Of a stretch of DNA of 64,000 nt, positions 22,919 through 35,573 are shown piece by piece (the stretch's first letter is position 1; every line of letters begins with the position of its first letter). Source of the DNA: Beroe forskalii (taxonomy: Eukaryota > Ctenophora > Nuda > Beroida > Beroidae); the NCBI GenBank assembly GCA_011033025.1, contig WFMF01000406.1, forward strand, positions 62,001 to 126,000. Direction: 5' to 3'. The notes under the pieces were generated by a model, which saw only the letters and a list, made by a program, of their open reading frames with translations, did not search any database and had not been told where the DNA came from. The position numbers and the translations under genes are program-made.

Positions 22919-24061
22919 GTCAGTTTAGTTCTTAATAATCGTATTTTCAATCAGTCACATGTTCATTTGAAATCTTTATCTTGGTAAGAATCAGTTAAAA
23001 CGATAATGTTATTATATGCCCTACGACACAAAATGATACAGGACAATAATTCTGGTGATCCGAATTTAGGGGGTTCGAAAAAATGGGGATTTTTTCCATA
23101 AATCTCCAAATTTTGTACCCCAAATTAAATAAGGTGATTTTCACCTTTTAAGGGGGCCGGGGGGGGGTCGAGGTCGATTTCCGGTTTTTTGATGTTTCTG
23201 ATAGAGCAGAACGCCAGCTACCAGTAGGTTTTTACCCCATGAAAAAATATTGTTCCTAGCCGAAGTTATAAATTTTTCAAATAGCAAGTTCGCCTGTAAT
23301 TACAGTACGCGCGCGAACTTTCGACGCGATTTGCCGAAAATCAACTTTAAAATCTATCTTCTCCTACAAATTTTGAGGAAAACCCATGAAACTTGGTAGT
23401 TATGTTCTAGGGCATATAACTCAACTTTGTATCGAGCCGATTTTCGATTTAGGCCTCAGAAGTGAAAATATGAATTTTCAAAGTTGGCTCCTGTCACAAA
23501 AATCGTCAAAAATAGTGATTTTCAAAATTCAAAAGTCGATATTTTCACTTCTTACTCTAGTAGCAGCGTGTAGTTGTGTATGCACTTCGATGTCCAGAAT
23601 TTTTGACCATTGGAGGTTGTTCTCCAGGCAATTCTGGTCCAGAATCATCTAGGTACCACTTTTGTATCGCTAGACACATGCCTGTGGGGCCACGCCCATG
23701 CCACGCCCTTAGGCGCGTATGGTGAAAATTTGTATCTCGGCCCAGGAAGGTCGTAGAAACTCGATTTTGGGCTCAAGCGAATCGCAATGACCATATTTAT
23801 ATTAGACTTGTTAATAAACATATGCCTTAAAATGCTCAGGAAAAAAAGTTATGAGCGAAAACTGATTTTCGAGAATAAGGCTTAACATATTGGGTAATTT
23901 TTATAAATCGGTACACGAAGGTCGTAAAGACTGCGTTCATAGCTCAAAAGAAGCGAAATATTCATGTTTATATTCGACTTGTGAATAAACATATGCCCTG
24001 AAATGCTCACACAAAATGAGTTATAGGGCTGAAAACCGATTTTTTTGGCCATTGCCTATCT
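22919..24061. other. Presumed intron or spacer
   Basis: No coding signal. It contains a G-run at ~23155-23166 and two loosely repeated segments around 'AATAAACATATGCC' (23815 and 23990), each followed by 'AAATGCTCA', so part is a degenerate ~175-bp direct repeat. Confidence 0.5.
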
Positions 24062-26010
24062 GAATGGGGTAAATTAATTCACCCAGGTCTCTTTACAGTT
24101 TTGCTGGGCTCAATGGTTGTGCCGTCTGACAAGGTGTAACTGAGGAACTCTTGGGTAAAAGGCAGGTTCCTTAGAAGCTTAGACTTATTCAAGGAGTAGT
24201 TCAACAGCTCAAACTTGTTGCCATTCAACTGCATGTTGTTCCGCAGTGACCATGCTACAATGTTGTTGAGATCGTCTGCAGAAGCATGTGAGATTATGTC
24301 ACGGATCATGCAGGTAAGTTTTGTGTCATCGGCGAATATCTTCCCATCAGCAGCCTTGAGAACATTGATCTGGTCATTAATGTATATGATGAAGAAGATG
24401 GGCCCCAGCACAGTTCCTTGTACTCCACTAATTACTAGCTGAATGACGACTTTCACCTTCAACTACAACAGTTTGGAATCTGATAAGGAGGAACTGGCGT
24501 ATCCATTGAAGCATCTTGCCACGTATACCGTATCGTTGAAGTTTTTGAGGAGGGTTTGAAGATCCACTTTGTCGAAGGCCCTTAGTGCATCGGAGATAGG
24601 ATTAGTGCCAACCTCTCACCACTGTTGAGCGATTTGAGTATATGGTCCCATTATGGTCATTGCTGGGTAAGACAGCTCCTGTTTTTGCGGAAACCATGCT
24701 GCTTGCTGGTTAGGAGGTTGTTTGACTCCATATGAGACACAATTCTCTTTCTAAGCACCCTTTCAAAGATCTTGATGACGTGGGAGGTAATCGATATAGG
24801 CCTGTAGTTGGCTGCATCTGTCTGGTCGCCCTTTTTAAACACAGGAGTTACATATTGCAATTGTTGTGAAGATCTTCTTTCAGTGATTTCCAATCAATTC
24901 GAGAAAGGTGGGTGTTAATAGCATCATAGTCAGCTTGATGTATATCAACAGCTCTAAAGGAGAGAGGGTCAGGGGGAAGATCAGGTGTCGTGTCTTTGGT
25001 TGTAGGGTTGAAGCCTAAAAGGGCCTCCACAAGCCTGTGCTCTGAAAGCTTGGTGTCTTCAACAGTGACATTAAGCACGTCTTGAGGCTTGTTGGTGAAG
25101 ATCAGATCAAGAGTGTTGTCTTCTCTGGTAGGTTTGTTGACCACTTGAGTAAGAAAATTACGATCCATGAAGTCCAGTAAATGAGCCGTAGACTCTGGGT
25201 TGGTGCAAGTGGAACCAGGATTTACTCTGCAGAGCTCCCAATCGATGGATGGTAGGTTAAAATCCCCAAGGATGTAGATGTCAGGGGATCGGCTGTCTTT
25301 GGTGTGGTCTTCTAGTTTGCTCTGGAGGAGGTCGAGGAGAGACTTGAAACTAGAGGCTGAGGAGTTCGGGGGACGGTAGACGACTGCGATGAAGGTGTTC
25401 TGAGAAGGGATGAAGCATGAGAGGAGGTTGTTAGTACCGTCATCGAAACTGAAGTCTTCAGAATAGGTGAGGGAGTTATGAACGTAAAGAATACATCCAC
25501 CACCTTTTCGATTTTCACGGTCTGCTCTCAAGCACTGAAAATTTGGAACTGTTACTTGGGCATCAGTGATGTGGGGCTTGAGCCATGACTCAGTTATGGC
25601 AAAGAAGGGGACAGGAAGGGATGATGAGTCAAGGTGATTATCGCACAGGAAGGGGAGCTTCCATTTACAAGTGCTTGTGCTAGCTGGGGAGATCGATCTA
25701 CTGATCTAGCATTTAGAAGCATGACCCTTGATAGTTGGTCATTCCGAAGGGCATTTGGGGCGGCATAGTCATCTGGGGTGGCAGACTCATCGGAGGGAAG
25801 AAGTGAGGCTGGGCAGGAACCTGTTGGGAGCCCGATGGGTGTCGTGATCTCGGCATCTGGGTCTGGTTCCAGTTCATAGTCTCCTGGATCATTGTTGGGA
25901 TCTGTTCCCGGAGGTCGGCGATCTTCGAGTCCATCTGCTCTATTATCCCATCCTTGAGATTCTCCAGGAGCTTCTCTAAAAAAGCGTTGGAGTTGTCTCT
26001 CTCAGATTGG
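24062..26010 (-). pseudogene. CR1/Jockey-type non-LTR retrotransposon, broken
   Basis: Read right to left on minus: an ORF1-like coil (EKLLENLKDGIIEQMDSK, 25713-25990), then an apurinic endonuclease domain (ITESWLKP, YILGDFNLPSIDW, NTLDLIFTN and LSEHR, 24870-25650), then reverse-transcriptase pieces (VFKKGDQTDAANYRPIS at ~24800, AFDKVD at ~24575, GTVLGPIFFIIYIND, and the catalytic FADDTKL at ~24340). The linker between endonuclease and RT is deleted near 24855, several frameshifts separate the RT blocks, and the 3' half of the RT and the tail are missing at 24062. It is a dead, doubly truncated copy. The endonuclease frame alone remains open for 227 codons. Confidence 0.9.
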
Positions 26011-26012
26011 CT

Positions 26013-27395
26013 GTTGGTGAAGTGGCATCCTGTTCAGTGTGCACTGCAGCTATCTTACAGTTATTCGGGTTCACTGCTCTGTTCATCCTAATGTTGAAAC
26101 TTGGAAATTGATTCTTTTTTTAAATCATCGTCAATCTTCAATTTCATCAAACTTTTCATTGATAAGAGGTGCATGAATGTCTTTCAATTTTCTTGGAATT
26201 CTCCATCAGATTTTGTTACTAAATGATTCTATGATTGAGATTCAATCAAATTAACATTTTTCTTTAAGCAGGAGACAATAATTGACAATGACCAAGAGAG
26301 TTCGATCAATGATGACTGACCTTAGCAATTTCGCTGAGGAAAGTAAGAGATCAGAGATGAAAATTTGTCCCGGTATCTCATGAATTTACGAAACATAAAT
26401 CTTCAATCTTAGCTATTAATCCTTCTTTTTACCTTCAAGTTTGGTACAGTTGATCATAAAATCACAAATTTCGACGCCCAGGAAGAACATTGCGTTTGGG
26501 TTAATATCAATAGTCGCCAAGAGCAATCCTCGATCAAGTGAGCTCTGGCCTCTGACTGTGGTATCTGAACAACATAGCATCAAACTGCAGAAACTTGTCA
26601 TGACAGAAATAGTGTGATTTCATATGATATAATTATGATTTTGTCAACGGCAACGCTTGATAATGCACATAAGAACGCTTGATGTATAAACGAGACGTCG
26701 CACAAAACTCAAAAGGAAACAACCAAGAATGAATGCGTACGCGCAAACAGAACATGGCAGGTGTTCATGAATTAATTTGCGCGCGCAGTAAAATGCACGT
26801 GCGACTTGTGATCACGTACGACCTTTATCATGGCTCATGAAATTAAAGCGCTCGCCGAGGTTACAGAAAACGAGCGCAATTATTGTTTCCCGTTTATACT
26901 TACGAATGGAATATTTATAAAATGTCAATAATGTTATTTTATTGCGATGTGACACAAAGCGTTTTATCGTCAACTCATCCTGTCAGTAAGCGAGACGGAC
27001 AATGGTCGACGGCGTGTTTTAATGAAGGCGTGCTTTAATACCAGCCCCGGGGAAGGAACAGGAAATTAAGCGCCTGCATACGGGAACAACGGGCACAAGA
27101 AATGTGCCGGCAGGCGCAATTCTTGTTTTAAAAAGTCACCCTCGTGTTGTTTCCCTCTCGTTTTATCTAGATAGTTATGGGTAGAGTGTGTGGGTGCCAG
27201 ATAGTCAAGTAGTCAAGTCTTTTAGGAATATTTTCAGTAGGAGTATTTGTTTTGGTATAGAAATAGGGATAGTTTTGAGAGGAATATTTTGATAGTTGTT
27301 AAAAGTAGGAATTCGTAGGTTAGATAGTTGTTGCGTAGTTAAACGTAGGCCTTGGTGAGGGAGTGGTTCTGTGAGGGTGGAGTGATTCAGTGAGG
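26013..27395. repeat. Outer inverted repeat, left arm (~1.38 kb)
   Basis: Near-identical reverse complement of 48648-50030. Shared landmarks are GGTGAAGTGGCATCCTGTT at the outer end and GTGGTTCTGTGAGGGTGGAG at the inner end. A 61-63 codon frame (MTSFCSLMLCCSDTTVRGQS...) is conserved in both arms, but I cannot say whether it is translated. The outer end abuts the broken retrotransposon. No matching target duplication is visible at the two outer ends. Confidence 0.9.
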
Positions 27396-27599
27396 GTGCG
27401 AGTAGGTAATATTTATAGAATGTAATTGCAGTTTTATCGCCATTCGGGGAAGTCAATCGTGAAAGCCGCTTTCTCATTATCTATCACTCAACCGTTTCGA
27501 AACTATGAAAGCTTTACCTGCCCCAGAGGCTAAATCTGCGCAGGATCCCTGCCCCAATTTACTTTGTTCGAGTTTTGGACTGTCATTTGACACATTTGG

Positions 27600-28010
27600 T
27601 ACAACTGGGCCATTTGGGACAATTGGGACGAATAAAAAAGTAGGAAAAATTAGTGATTTTTAAATTGACCCCTGTTTAAACTTCCAGTTATATTATGTTA
27701 ACATTGCAGCAGCTTTTGTTGCATTGGAACTGCCATGTTCTTTCTAATATCATATGTTATGAGGTAAATAATGCTAAAATGCTGCTCACAAACACAACCA
27801 TATTTTAAGTCCCATTTATCTCTGTCCCAAATGCCCCATTTGTCCCAAATGCCCCATTTTTCCCAAATATCCCTGTCCCAACTCACTCTTCGAGTTCTAT
27901 TTTTCCTGTTTCATGTGTCCCAATTGCCCCATTTGTCCCAATGGTCCATTTTTTCAGTTGCAATTCACATTTTGAGTCCTATCTGTCCCATTTTCTCGGT
28001 CCCGATTTCC
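27600..28010 (-). repeat. GGGACA-type short tandem repeat
   Basis: Imperfect 9-10 bp units of TTGTCCCAAATG / CCCAATTG type. Flanking sequence (GCTGCTCACAAACACAACCAT) is matched in inverse orientation beside the array at 46520-46790, so the two arrays belong to the same inverted duplication. Confidence 0.75.
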
Positions 28011-28387
28011 CCTGGCGCAATCAATTTTTTCTTGAGTCAGGGAAAGTGGCACCCCCCCCCCCCTTAAGTGATGGAAAAAACAAACTTGAAGTTCTCAAAT
28101 CTTTAAAATTGTGACCATAAAGGGCCATTTTAAGGCCCAAAATAGACCAGCTTCACATGGCCATAACTTTTCATTTTTCATCCAATTTTGACAAAGAACT
28201 ACACTAAAATTATCAGCTCGTCGATACTCGATTTTTGGACCCCACTTTTGCTACAAATCTCCAACTTAAGAACTTATATCTCAAATCCTTCTTTTCAAAA
28301 ACGTAAAAACTAAAGGGGTGAACCCCCCCCCCCCTTATTAAAAATATGTATTTTTAGATTGTCGTAGAAAGGGCCCATTGGGACAAG

Positions 28388-30877
28388 ATGACTGCTAACC
28401 GGACAGGTGTGATCCTGCTTTCTATCGTGCTCTTGTTGAGCTTCACAGGTCGGTTATATACAGGATAGAGTTACACAACGAATAAGTATAATAATATATA
28501 ATATAAAAACCGTGCGCGGTACATTTTGTGTCTCATAATCACCCTTGCCCAACTGATAACCCTTTATTAGCCCAGAGCACTTGTTGGTTTTTAGGCCTCA
28601 AATTATCATTAAATTGATTGAATCTCGTTTATTCTTTTATTCATTCATTTTGACACTTGCATAAATCTGTGAGCATGATATGAGCATGATTTGAGCATGA
28701 TATTAAATTACTCCTTTTATTATATTTGCTTACACTTCTGTGCTGTTTTTAGTAGGTAAGTAGATAAAAATAACAGTATAACGATCTACAGTAAGCGAAA
28801 GATACAAGGCCGTAAACTGGAATTCAAAGCGGCGAACAGCCCGAGGGCTATATGATATCAAGTACTTTGTTAATATTTCAATATGATACACATATAATAT
28901 ACTGAGCCCAGTGGCATAATGTAGGGAATGAGGGAATGGCAAGCCCAGCCAAATTTTGGGACAGAATCTGTGAAATCGGACTCAAAAAGCCAAATTCACG
29001 GAAAATTGAATTAAATATTTTTTTTTATTAAAGTGGTTGTTCGATTTTACACTGTGACTCATCGACTTCGAAAAAAATAATTTTATAAAGGAGCAGCCTT
29101 TGGCGCAAATTTCCAATTAGCGGAACGCCGCGCTTCCCGAACCAGCCATTAAATTCCCAGCCCAGCCGGCTGGTTCGGGAATGTAAGTGGCTGGTTGGGG
29201 AATCTACAGATTCCTCAAAATCCTGACATAAGATAAACTTACCGTCTGTTTTAACGATTTCGAAGGTGTGGACTGACTAGTTTTGTGATCTTTTTGTGAC
29301 TTTTTTATATGCCAGTCTAAAATTTAGGCAGTTCAAGGAAATTGAAAGTTCTTTTGGCGATGGATCGAAGACCCTGCTTACTAAGTAGCTTCAAATAAAC
29401 GCTTTCCCAACCTAGCTGCCACACTCCAAAAGTAGCCAGACACTCCTAAAATCCGCTACCATTGCTTGTTTATACTGCCAGGAACTGATCGTATCATTTT
29501 TTCGTCATTAAACTCAACATTTTGGAAGTTATAGCTCAAAAGAGCAGTGCAACATGATTATTTGAGTAGATCCCACAATATATTTCGAAAATGTAGGTCG
29601 CAGGATCATTATTTGCTATGAAAAAACTGAAGATGAGCTAAAAAAATGAAAATTTTAAATTTGACTATAGTCGGGCTCGAACCATGGACCTCGCGCATGA
29701 CAGGTCGATGTGATGAATTTAGCGCACGCTCTAGCCAACTGAGCTACGTAGGCACGATCCAATATGTAAATAATGTGTAACTATACGAGTAAATTTCGTT
29801 ACTTCTTAAATTCTTTTAGTGTTTAATTGTGATATTGATTGAATTTCCTACATTATTTCTCAAATAATAGTCAAATTTGGCAAGCCTTCTTCACATTTCA
29901 ATGATTTCGAGACATGGCAAGTAGTCTTAGATTTTAGAGACGCCACTATACAGAAAAAGCCATTTCCCTCTAAATCCTCATTCCCAGCCACTTTTAAAAA
30001 TTATTCCACTGGGATACTGAGCTCACCTCCCTTTTTAGGACCATTTAAAATCCCCCTCCGTGATCAAATACAGGGGTTTTACTACAATAGGCTTATCCCT
30101 CCCCACCGTGGTGCTGTAATACTGTAATAATACCGGGTGTACCAATAAAATTGTTCATAAGTAAAGCTCGATTACTCCGCTTTTGTTTGGAGGTTCCTAA
30201 CGAAATTTTAGGATAACGTATAAGTTTTTGCACCAATAGTTTCAAGTGTCTAGCTTAAAAATATCCGAGTTCTCAACAAAAAACAGGTTTTTCGGCCATA
30301 TTTCTGCTTCTTTATGAAGCTTTCAGGATATTACAAGGACAATATTATGTGGCCAATATGATCCTGGAGGAAAGAGTGACATTTTTGGCCCCTCAAAAGG
30401 TGAGATATGGAAAATAAACCAGTTTTTTGTAGATAACTCGGACAATTTTTGAGCTAGACACTTTGGGTCTAAAACTTATAGCCAATGGAGCTATGACATC
30501 CCAAAATTTCATTAGAGCATTAGGAAACTCCAAAGTCCAAACACAAGCCGAGTAATCGAGCTTTACGTTTGTCTACGTTTTTTGGTGCACCCGGTAATAT
30601 GTCAACGATCCCTTGACCAAAATTAAAGTTCTCATATCTTCAGGAGAAGTTAAGTCGGGTGAGATCTTCTACAGAACGGAAGTAGGAGCCTGTCGGACTC
30701 CCTCTGGGGGCCTAGCAGGGCTACAATTCTACAGTAATACACAGTGCAAAACGAGATGCGATCAGGACGTCAACTGTTCGGGCTACGTCATGACAACAAC
30801 GTGGTGTGAAACATACACCGGAGACCCGATCGTTGGGGATAGGAGATCCATTTTTAAATGTTATATTAAATTGGCAG
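28388..30877 (+). CDS. Secreted PAN/apple-domain protein, first two exons
   Basis: Exon 1 (28388-28448) encodes MTANRTGVILLSIVLLLSFT, a textbook signal peptide, and ends in phase 1 at a GT donor. Exon 2 (30644-30877) starts after TTCAG in phase 1 and ends in phase 1 at GCAG|GTAAGC, so it is a symmetric, shuffle-ready exon of 78 codons. It encodes a PAN/apple-like module: VGACRTPSGG, the QCKTRCDQDVNCSGYV core, WCETYTGDPIVGD and KCYIK, with six cysteines as expected for disulphide pairing. PAN modules usually bind proteins or sugars outside the cell; the ligand here is unknown. A third exon in compatible phase might lie at 32289-32382, but that DNA is inside a mobile palindrome, so the 3' end is unresolved. 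Two further PAN copies exist on the minus strand. Confidence 0.7.
29663..29757 (-). other. tRNA-like sequence, probably pseudogene or SINE head
   Basis: On minus, CGTAGCTCAGTTGGCTAGAG gives a good A box and D arm, and CATGGTTCGAGCCC a good B box and T arm. The A-to-B distance is long, and the 3' end cannot pair with the 5' end to make an acceptor stem. An extra ~20 nt lies in the anticodon region; an intron is possible, but the missing acceptor pairing argues for a pseudogene. It lies in the intron of the PAN-domain gene. Confidence 0.5.
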
Positions 30878-31641
30878 GTAAGCCACCATTCCATGAAAAG
30901 ACCGAAGCTTAGGCGAATTTTCAGACTTTGGCTTCGAAAAAAAAAATGCCGAAGTTTGCACGAAGCTTGAATTGTAAAGTTTAATTTGTATCTTTGAGCC
31001 ATTAAACAAGTTGATTTTAGGTCAAAATTTTGCTTAACGATAATTTGACGGACATTTTGTCCTACCGGTAGGACATTACAGGTCTTGTGTTTAGAAAAAT
31101 GCTATATCTGTGACCTAAAATATTTTTCAACCTTTGGATAGAAGAGGTTGGTGTATCATATGAAATTCATTCGTTCACCTCACGAATTTCACGAAGTCTG
31201 TCGACAAAAAAGATCAAAAAATTGAAATTACAATTTTTTGGTTTAACAGACTTTAAGTTACTTAACAGGTACAGTGAGGCTACGATTTTTATTCTCTCAC
31301 ACATTGATGAATGATGATATATCTGAGCTCCAGCTTGCTTTCTGAGCTCCCATGCTTTAAAACTACTTAGTTCTGAGCCCTTGAATTTGAAACAAGGGCC
31401 ATTTTGACCTACCGGTAGTTGGACAAAATGTATGCTGGCAAAATAGGGCTACAGAAGAATTGATCAAAATCAATCACTGTATAACAATCAGGGATAGTTC
31501 TGCAGATGAAAGGGTTATACGGTTATAGGAGTTTCATTTTCAATCCGACTTTGGAGAATATGGAATTCTTGTACATTTTAGGTCATATTTAAACCAAGTT
31601 ATTATTTATCCATCTGAAATATCTTCCATTATTCAAGTAAT
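30131..31641. repeat. Inverted duplication, left arm, outer part
   Basis: Matches the reverse complement of 43705-45202, covering the MITE, the PAN exon and ~760 bp downstream. The arm continues at 35574-35795 after the inserted palindrome. Confidence 0.85.
30133..30594. mobile_element. ~460-bp inverted-repeat element (MITE), copy 1
   Basis: Ends are CCGGGTGTACCAATAAAA and its near-complement (TTTTTTGGTGCACCCGG), each followed inward by AAAGCTCGATTACTC or its inverse. TA flanks both ends, fitting a Tc1/mariner-like non-autonomous element. It lies immediately upstream of the PAN exon, as it does in the other two copies of that exon. Confidence 0.75.
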
Positions 31642-34600
31642 CAACCCCGATGCGCGAGGTTGCGCTACATGCTAGTACCTTGTGCGCAGTTTTGGGAATC
31701 GCACCAATTTCGCGACAACATCGCACGATTTGAGGGTCTAAACTTAAGAAAAATGAATTTTGAAGGTGACCATTCAATAGAGCTCAGCTGTACGAGTTTA
31801 TAGGTGAAAAGATCATTAAGATACGCTATTCCTGCCAGGAGTTATGTTCAATAACAGTTCGCAACAGAAAACACGTTTTCTAATTGCGCCGTCTTCCATG
31901 GTTCATTGTGGAGCTCAGGAGCATGATATCCAAAATCTAAGATCAACTTGAAGTACAAAATTTTATCCTCTAGCGATTCCCGAAGGTTTCAAGTCTCTAT
32001 CTTCAAAAATGTGGATTTCTATAGAACGACACCACGAGTCGGTGTAAAATTGGTGTAAATTTGTCCCGAATGAGGTTGCGCTACAAAATTGTAGATGAAT
32101 TTTGCCGAGCCGCGCGCGCTGTAGCGCAACCTCGCTCATTTCGATTGATAAATCAACGTCTTGATCCGAGATCGTATCGACAAGAAATTTCGATTTTCCT
32201 TGTAAATTTGCATTAAACAAGACGACAGCAGCATCTTCACAAATCTGCTAATTATTGATATTGATTAACTAATTATTTGTCATTTCAGGCGACTCACATA
32301 AGGTGAAACAGAATCTGAGATGCTGGGGTACAAGAACTGGAGACAAATTCTCAACAATTCTACCAACAGATGAGATTAAGAGGTAATTTCAGATGGCACA
32401 GATTTTCGTGATTAATATTCCATTACAAAATATTTCCTTGTATTTCATTGAGACAAAGAAGTACTGAAAATCGATCACATAATCACGGTTTTGGTCGCTA
32501 AAACAGTGTAGCATTTTGGCCTGTAAACATCCGACAAGCAATACCCTATATCTTAAACACACATGATGCTTTGAAAGTGTCCACCATAAGATTTCAAGCA
32601 GCAAAGTGGGGAACGGACATTAAACCTCGAAATTTTCTACCTACAACACTTTACCGCATGATTTTTCAACTATAGACTAAGGTTAGGGTCTTGGTTAGGT
32701 TTGTGGTTAGGGTATGGAATAGGGTCAAGGGTTTGGGTTGGGTTAAGGGTATGGTTAGGGTCAGAGAAGAGAGATAAAGTGCTGTGAGGTAAAATTTCTG
32801 AGGTTTCAAGTCGGTTTCCCAGCTAAGTCTCTATCATGAGGCAAAAACAAGCAAATGAAGGACTTTTGTCAGTTGATTATCAGCAAAACATTGTGGCAAT
32901 GGGAAGTAGTCAAGCTCTCGCCTCACGAAATTAAATGCTAAAACTGTTATCTATAGTCCAGCAGCGAACAGAAATATTAAAAAGTATAAAAAAGTACAGA
33001 CTCTGAAAAAAGAAAATATGTCAAATTAACATCACTTCTAACAGCAGTGGATAAATCTCGAATCAAATAGCCGAGAGAACAGTGAACTGCAGTGAAAGCA
33101 GTGATAGCAGCAGGCCAAATTCTGTGAAAGCAATCATTTCGAGAAACTTAAAATCATACGCAAGGAAGAGAAGTAAAAAGATACAAAATCGAACACGAGA
33201 GAATTAAATACAAAATCATGAAATAAAGTTTGGAATTTGCGTTGATCATTTGCATTGCCATGTTGTCATGGTAACACATTCTTCGGAAATAGCAAGAGTT
33301 GAGTGAGAGCAATACGTCATTATCATTAGTAAGAATGGTGTATTACTTTTTCTCACACACTGAGGAATTGATGTCAAATAAATGCCGCCTAATTACCGCA
33401 ACAGTCTGATACATTGTGCAACTGTCCCATGAGAAAAGTAAGATACTAGACACTTTTAAAGTCATTGACATACCATATTCAACCATAATAATTACGTCAT
33501 TCTCATTTGCCTATTATTACAGTGCTGCAAAAACCGAGTTTCACCAAATGTAAATTTTCTCATTTTAACCGATTTCCTTTCATCGTTTTGTATCTCATTT
33601 CATGTTTTGTTGTAATTGATGCGTTTCAAAGTTACATGCTACCAACATTCGTTTGTTTCTATCAATCTGATAATTGTTTGTTTTTCTAAGATTACTAGTG
33701 TTTTAAATTTCATTAAAAAATTAAAAGCATCACACCACATTTTTGACTCAAGCCTTCGATTTCAAAACTTTTGAGGTTTATTTAGCAATACATCCATGCT
33801 TTGAGTCCATGCTTTGATTCGATTTGCCTTAACAAATTTTCGCCCCCGGGCCCTTCAAGCCCTCGGGCTCACAACTTCCACATGATAGGCTAAGCCAGGG
33901 ATCGTTCACATGTTACTTAATCACCTAAGGGGGGGGGGATTACGAATGACTACGTTACATGTTATTGTATAAACAAATGTAACTACTGTAAACTTGCTTA
34001 GGAGGGGGAGGGGGGTTAAAATTGGCCAAAAATTGATCATAAAATATGCGAATCATCCCTAATACTCACCCAGCTCTTACCAATTCCAAAGAATATGTTA
34101 CCAAGGTAACATGGCAGAGATCAACGCAATTATGCAAATTCCAAACTTAATTTCGTGATATTGTATTCTATCTTTCGTATCTTTCGACTTTTATTTCATT
34201 CCTAATCCTATTTTAATCTATGAACTACAGTACAGAAGTGCTGTAGTCCGACCAGTCCATATGTTTGTAATTTTTGTATGATTGCAACTTCTCGAAATGA
34301 TTGCATCACAGAATTTGAGCTTCCGCTATTCACTCCACTTCACTGTTCTCTAGGCTATTTGATTCGAGGTAAATGTCTATTGTCTACTGCTGATGGAATT
34401 GCTGTTAATTTGATTCAAGTTTTTATTTCAAAGTCTGTACTTTTTATACTCTTATACTTCTGTTCGCTGCTGGACTATCTAGATATCATTTTTTAACTTT
34501 TAATTACTTAAGAGCCCGACTACTTCGCATTGCCACGATGTTTTGCTGACAATCAACTTACAAGATTACTTTATTTGCTTGTTTCTGCCTCATTATAGAG

Positions 34601-35573
34601 ACTTTGCTGTTTATTAAAATCTTATGGTGGACACTTTCAAAGCATCATGTGTGTTTAAAATATAGGGTATTGCTTGTCGGGTGTTTTAACAGGCCAAAAT
34701 GCTACACTGTTTTAGCGACCAAAACCGTGATTATGTGATCGATTTTCAGTACTTCTTTGTCTCAATGAAATACAAAGAAAATATTTTGTAATGGAATATT
34801 AATCACGAAAATCTGTGCCATCTGAAATTACCTCTTAATCTCATCTGTTGGTAGAATTGTTGAGAATTTTGCTCCAGTTCTTGTACCCCAGCATCTCAGA
34901 TTCTGTTTCACCTTATGTGAGTCGCCTGAAATGACAAATAATTAGTTAATCAATATCAATAATTAGCAGGTTTGTGAAGATGCTGCTGTCGTCTTGTTTA
35001 ATGCAAATTTACAAGGAAAATCGAAATTTCTTGTCAATACGATCTCGCATCAAGACGTTGATTTATCAATCGAAATGAGCGAGGTTGCGCTACAGCGCGC
35101 GCGGCTCGGCAAAATTCATCTACAATTTTGTAGCGCAACCTCATTCGGGATAAATTTACACCAATTTTACACCGACTCGTGGTGTCGTTCTATAGAAATC
35201 CACATTTTTGAAGATAGAGACTTGAAACCTACGGGAATCGCTAGAGGGTAAAATTTTGTACTTCAAGTTGATCTTAGATTTTGGATATCATGCTCCTGAG
35301 CTACACAATGAACCATGGAAGACGGCGCAATTAGAAAAACGTGTTTTCTGTTGCGAACTGTTATTGAACATAACTCCTGGCAGGAATAGCGTATCTTAAT
35401 GATCTTTTCACCGATAAACTCGTACAGCTGAGCTCTATTGAATGGTCACCTTCAAAATTCATTTTTCTTAAGTTTAGACCCTCAAATCGTGCGATGTTGT
35501 CGCGAAATTGGTGCGATTCCCAAAACTGCGCACAAGGTACTAGCATGTAGCGCAACCTCGCGCATCGGGGTTG
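31642..35573. mobile_element. 3.9-kb near-palindromic transposable element with 5-bp target duplication
   Basis: Both ends are exact inverted copies for at least 38 bp, starting CAACCCCGATGCGCGAGG, and the homology continues inward for about 1.5-1.7 kb per arm. GTAAT flanks the element on both sides (31637-31641 and 35574-35578). The opposite arm of the surrounding inverted duplication has the same flanks joined by a single GTAAT (ATTAC at 43705-43709), which is an empty site. The motif GAGGTTGCGCTAC recurs near the ends and inside in both orientations and could be a binding site. No transposase frame is seen, so the element is non-autonomous. The left arm has an extra ~210 bp with telomere-like repeats. 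Confidence 0.85.
32680..32765 (+). repeat. Degenerate TTAGGG-like tract
   Basis: Repeated GGTTAGGG, GGGTATGG and GGGTCAAGGG variants on plus. The tract is part of ~210 bp present in the left arm of the palindrome only. Confidence 0.7.

Noticed and set aside
29663..29757. Functional tRNA gene on minus
   Set aside because: The A and B boxes are good, but the acceptor stem cannot pair and the anticodon arm is irregular.
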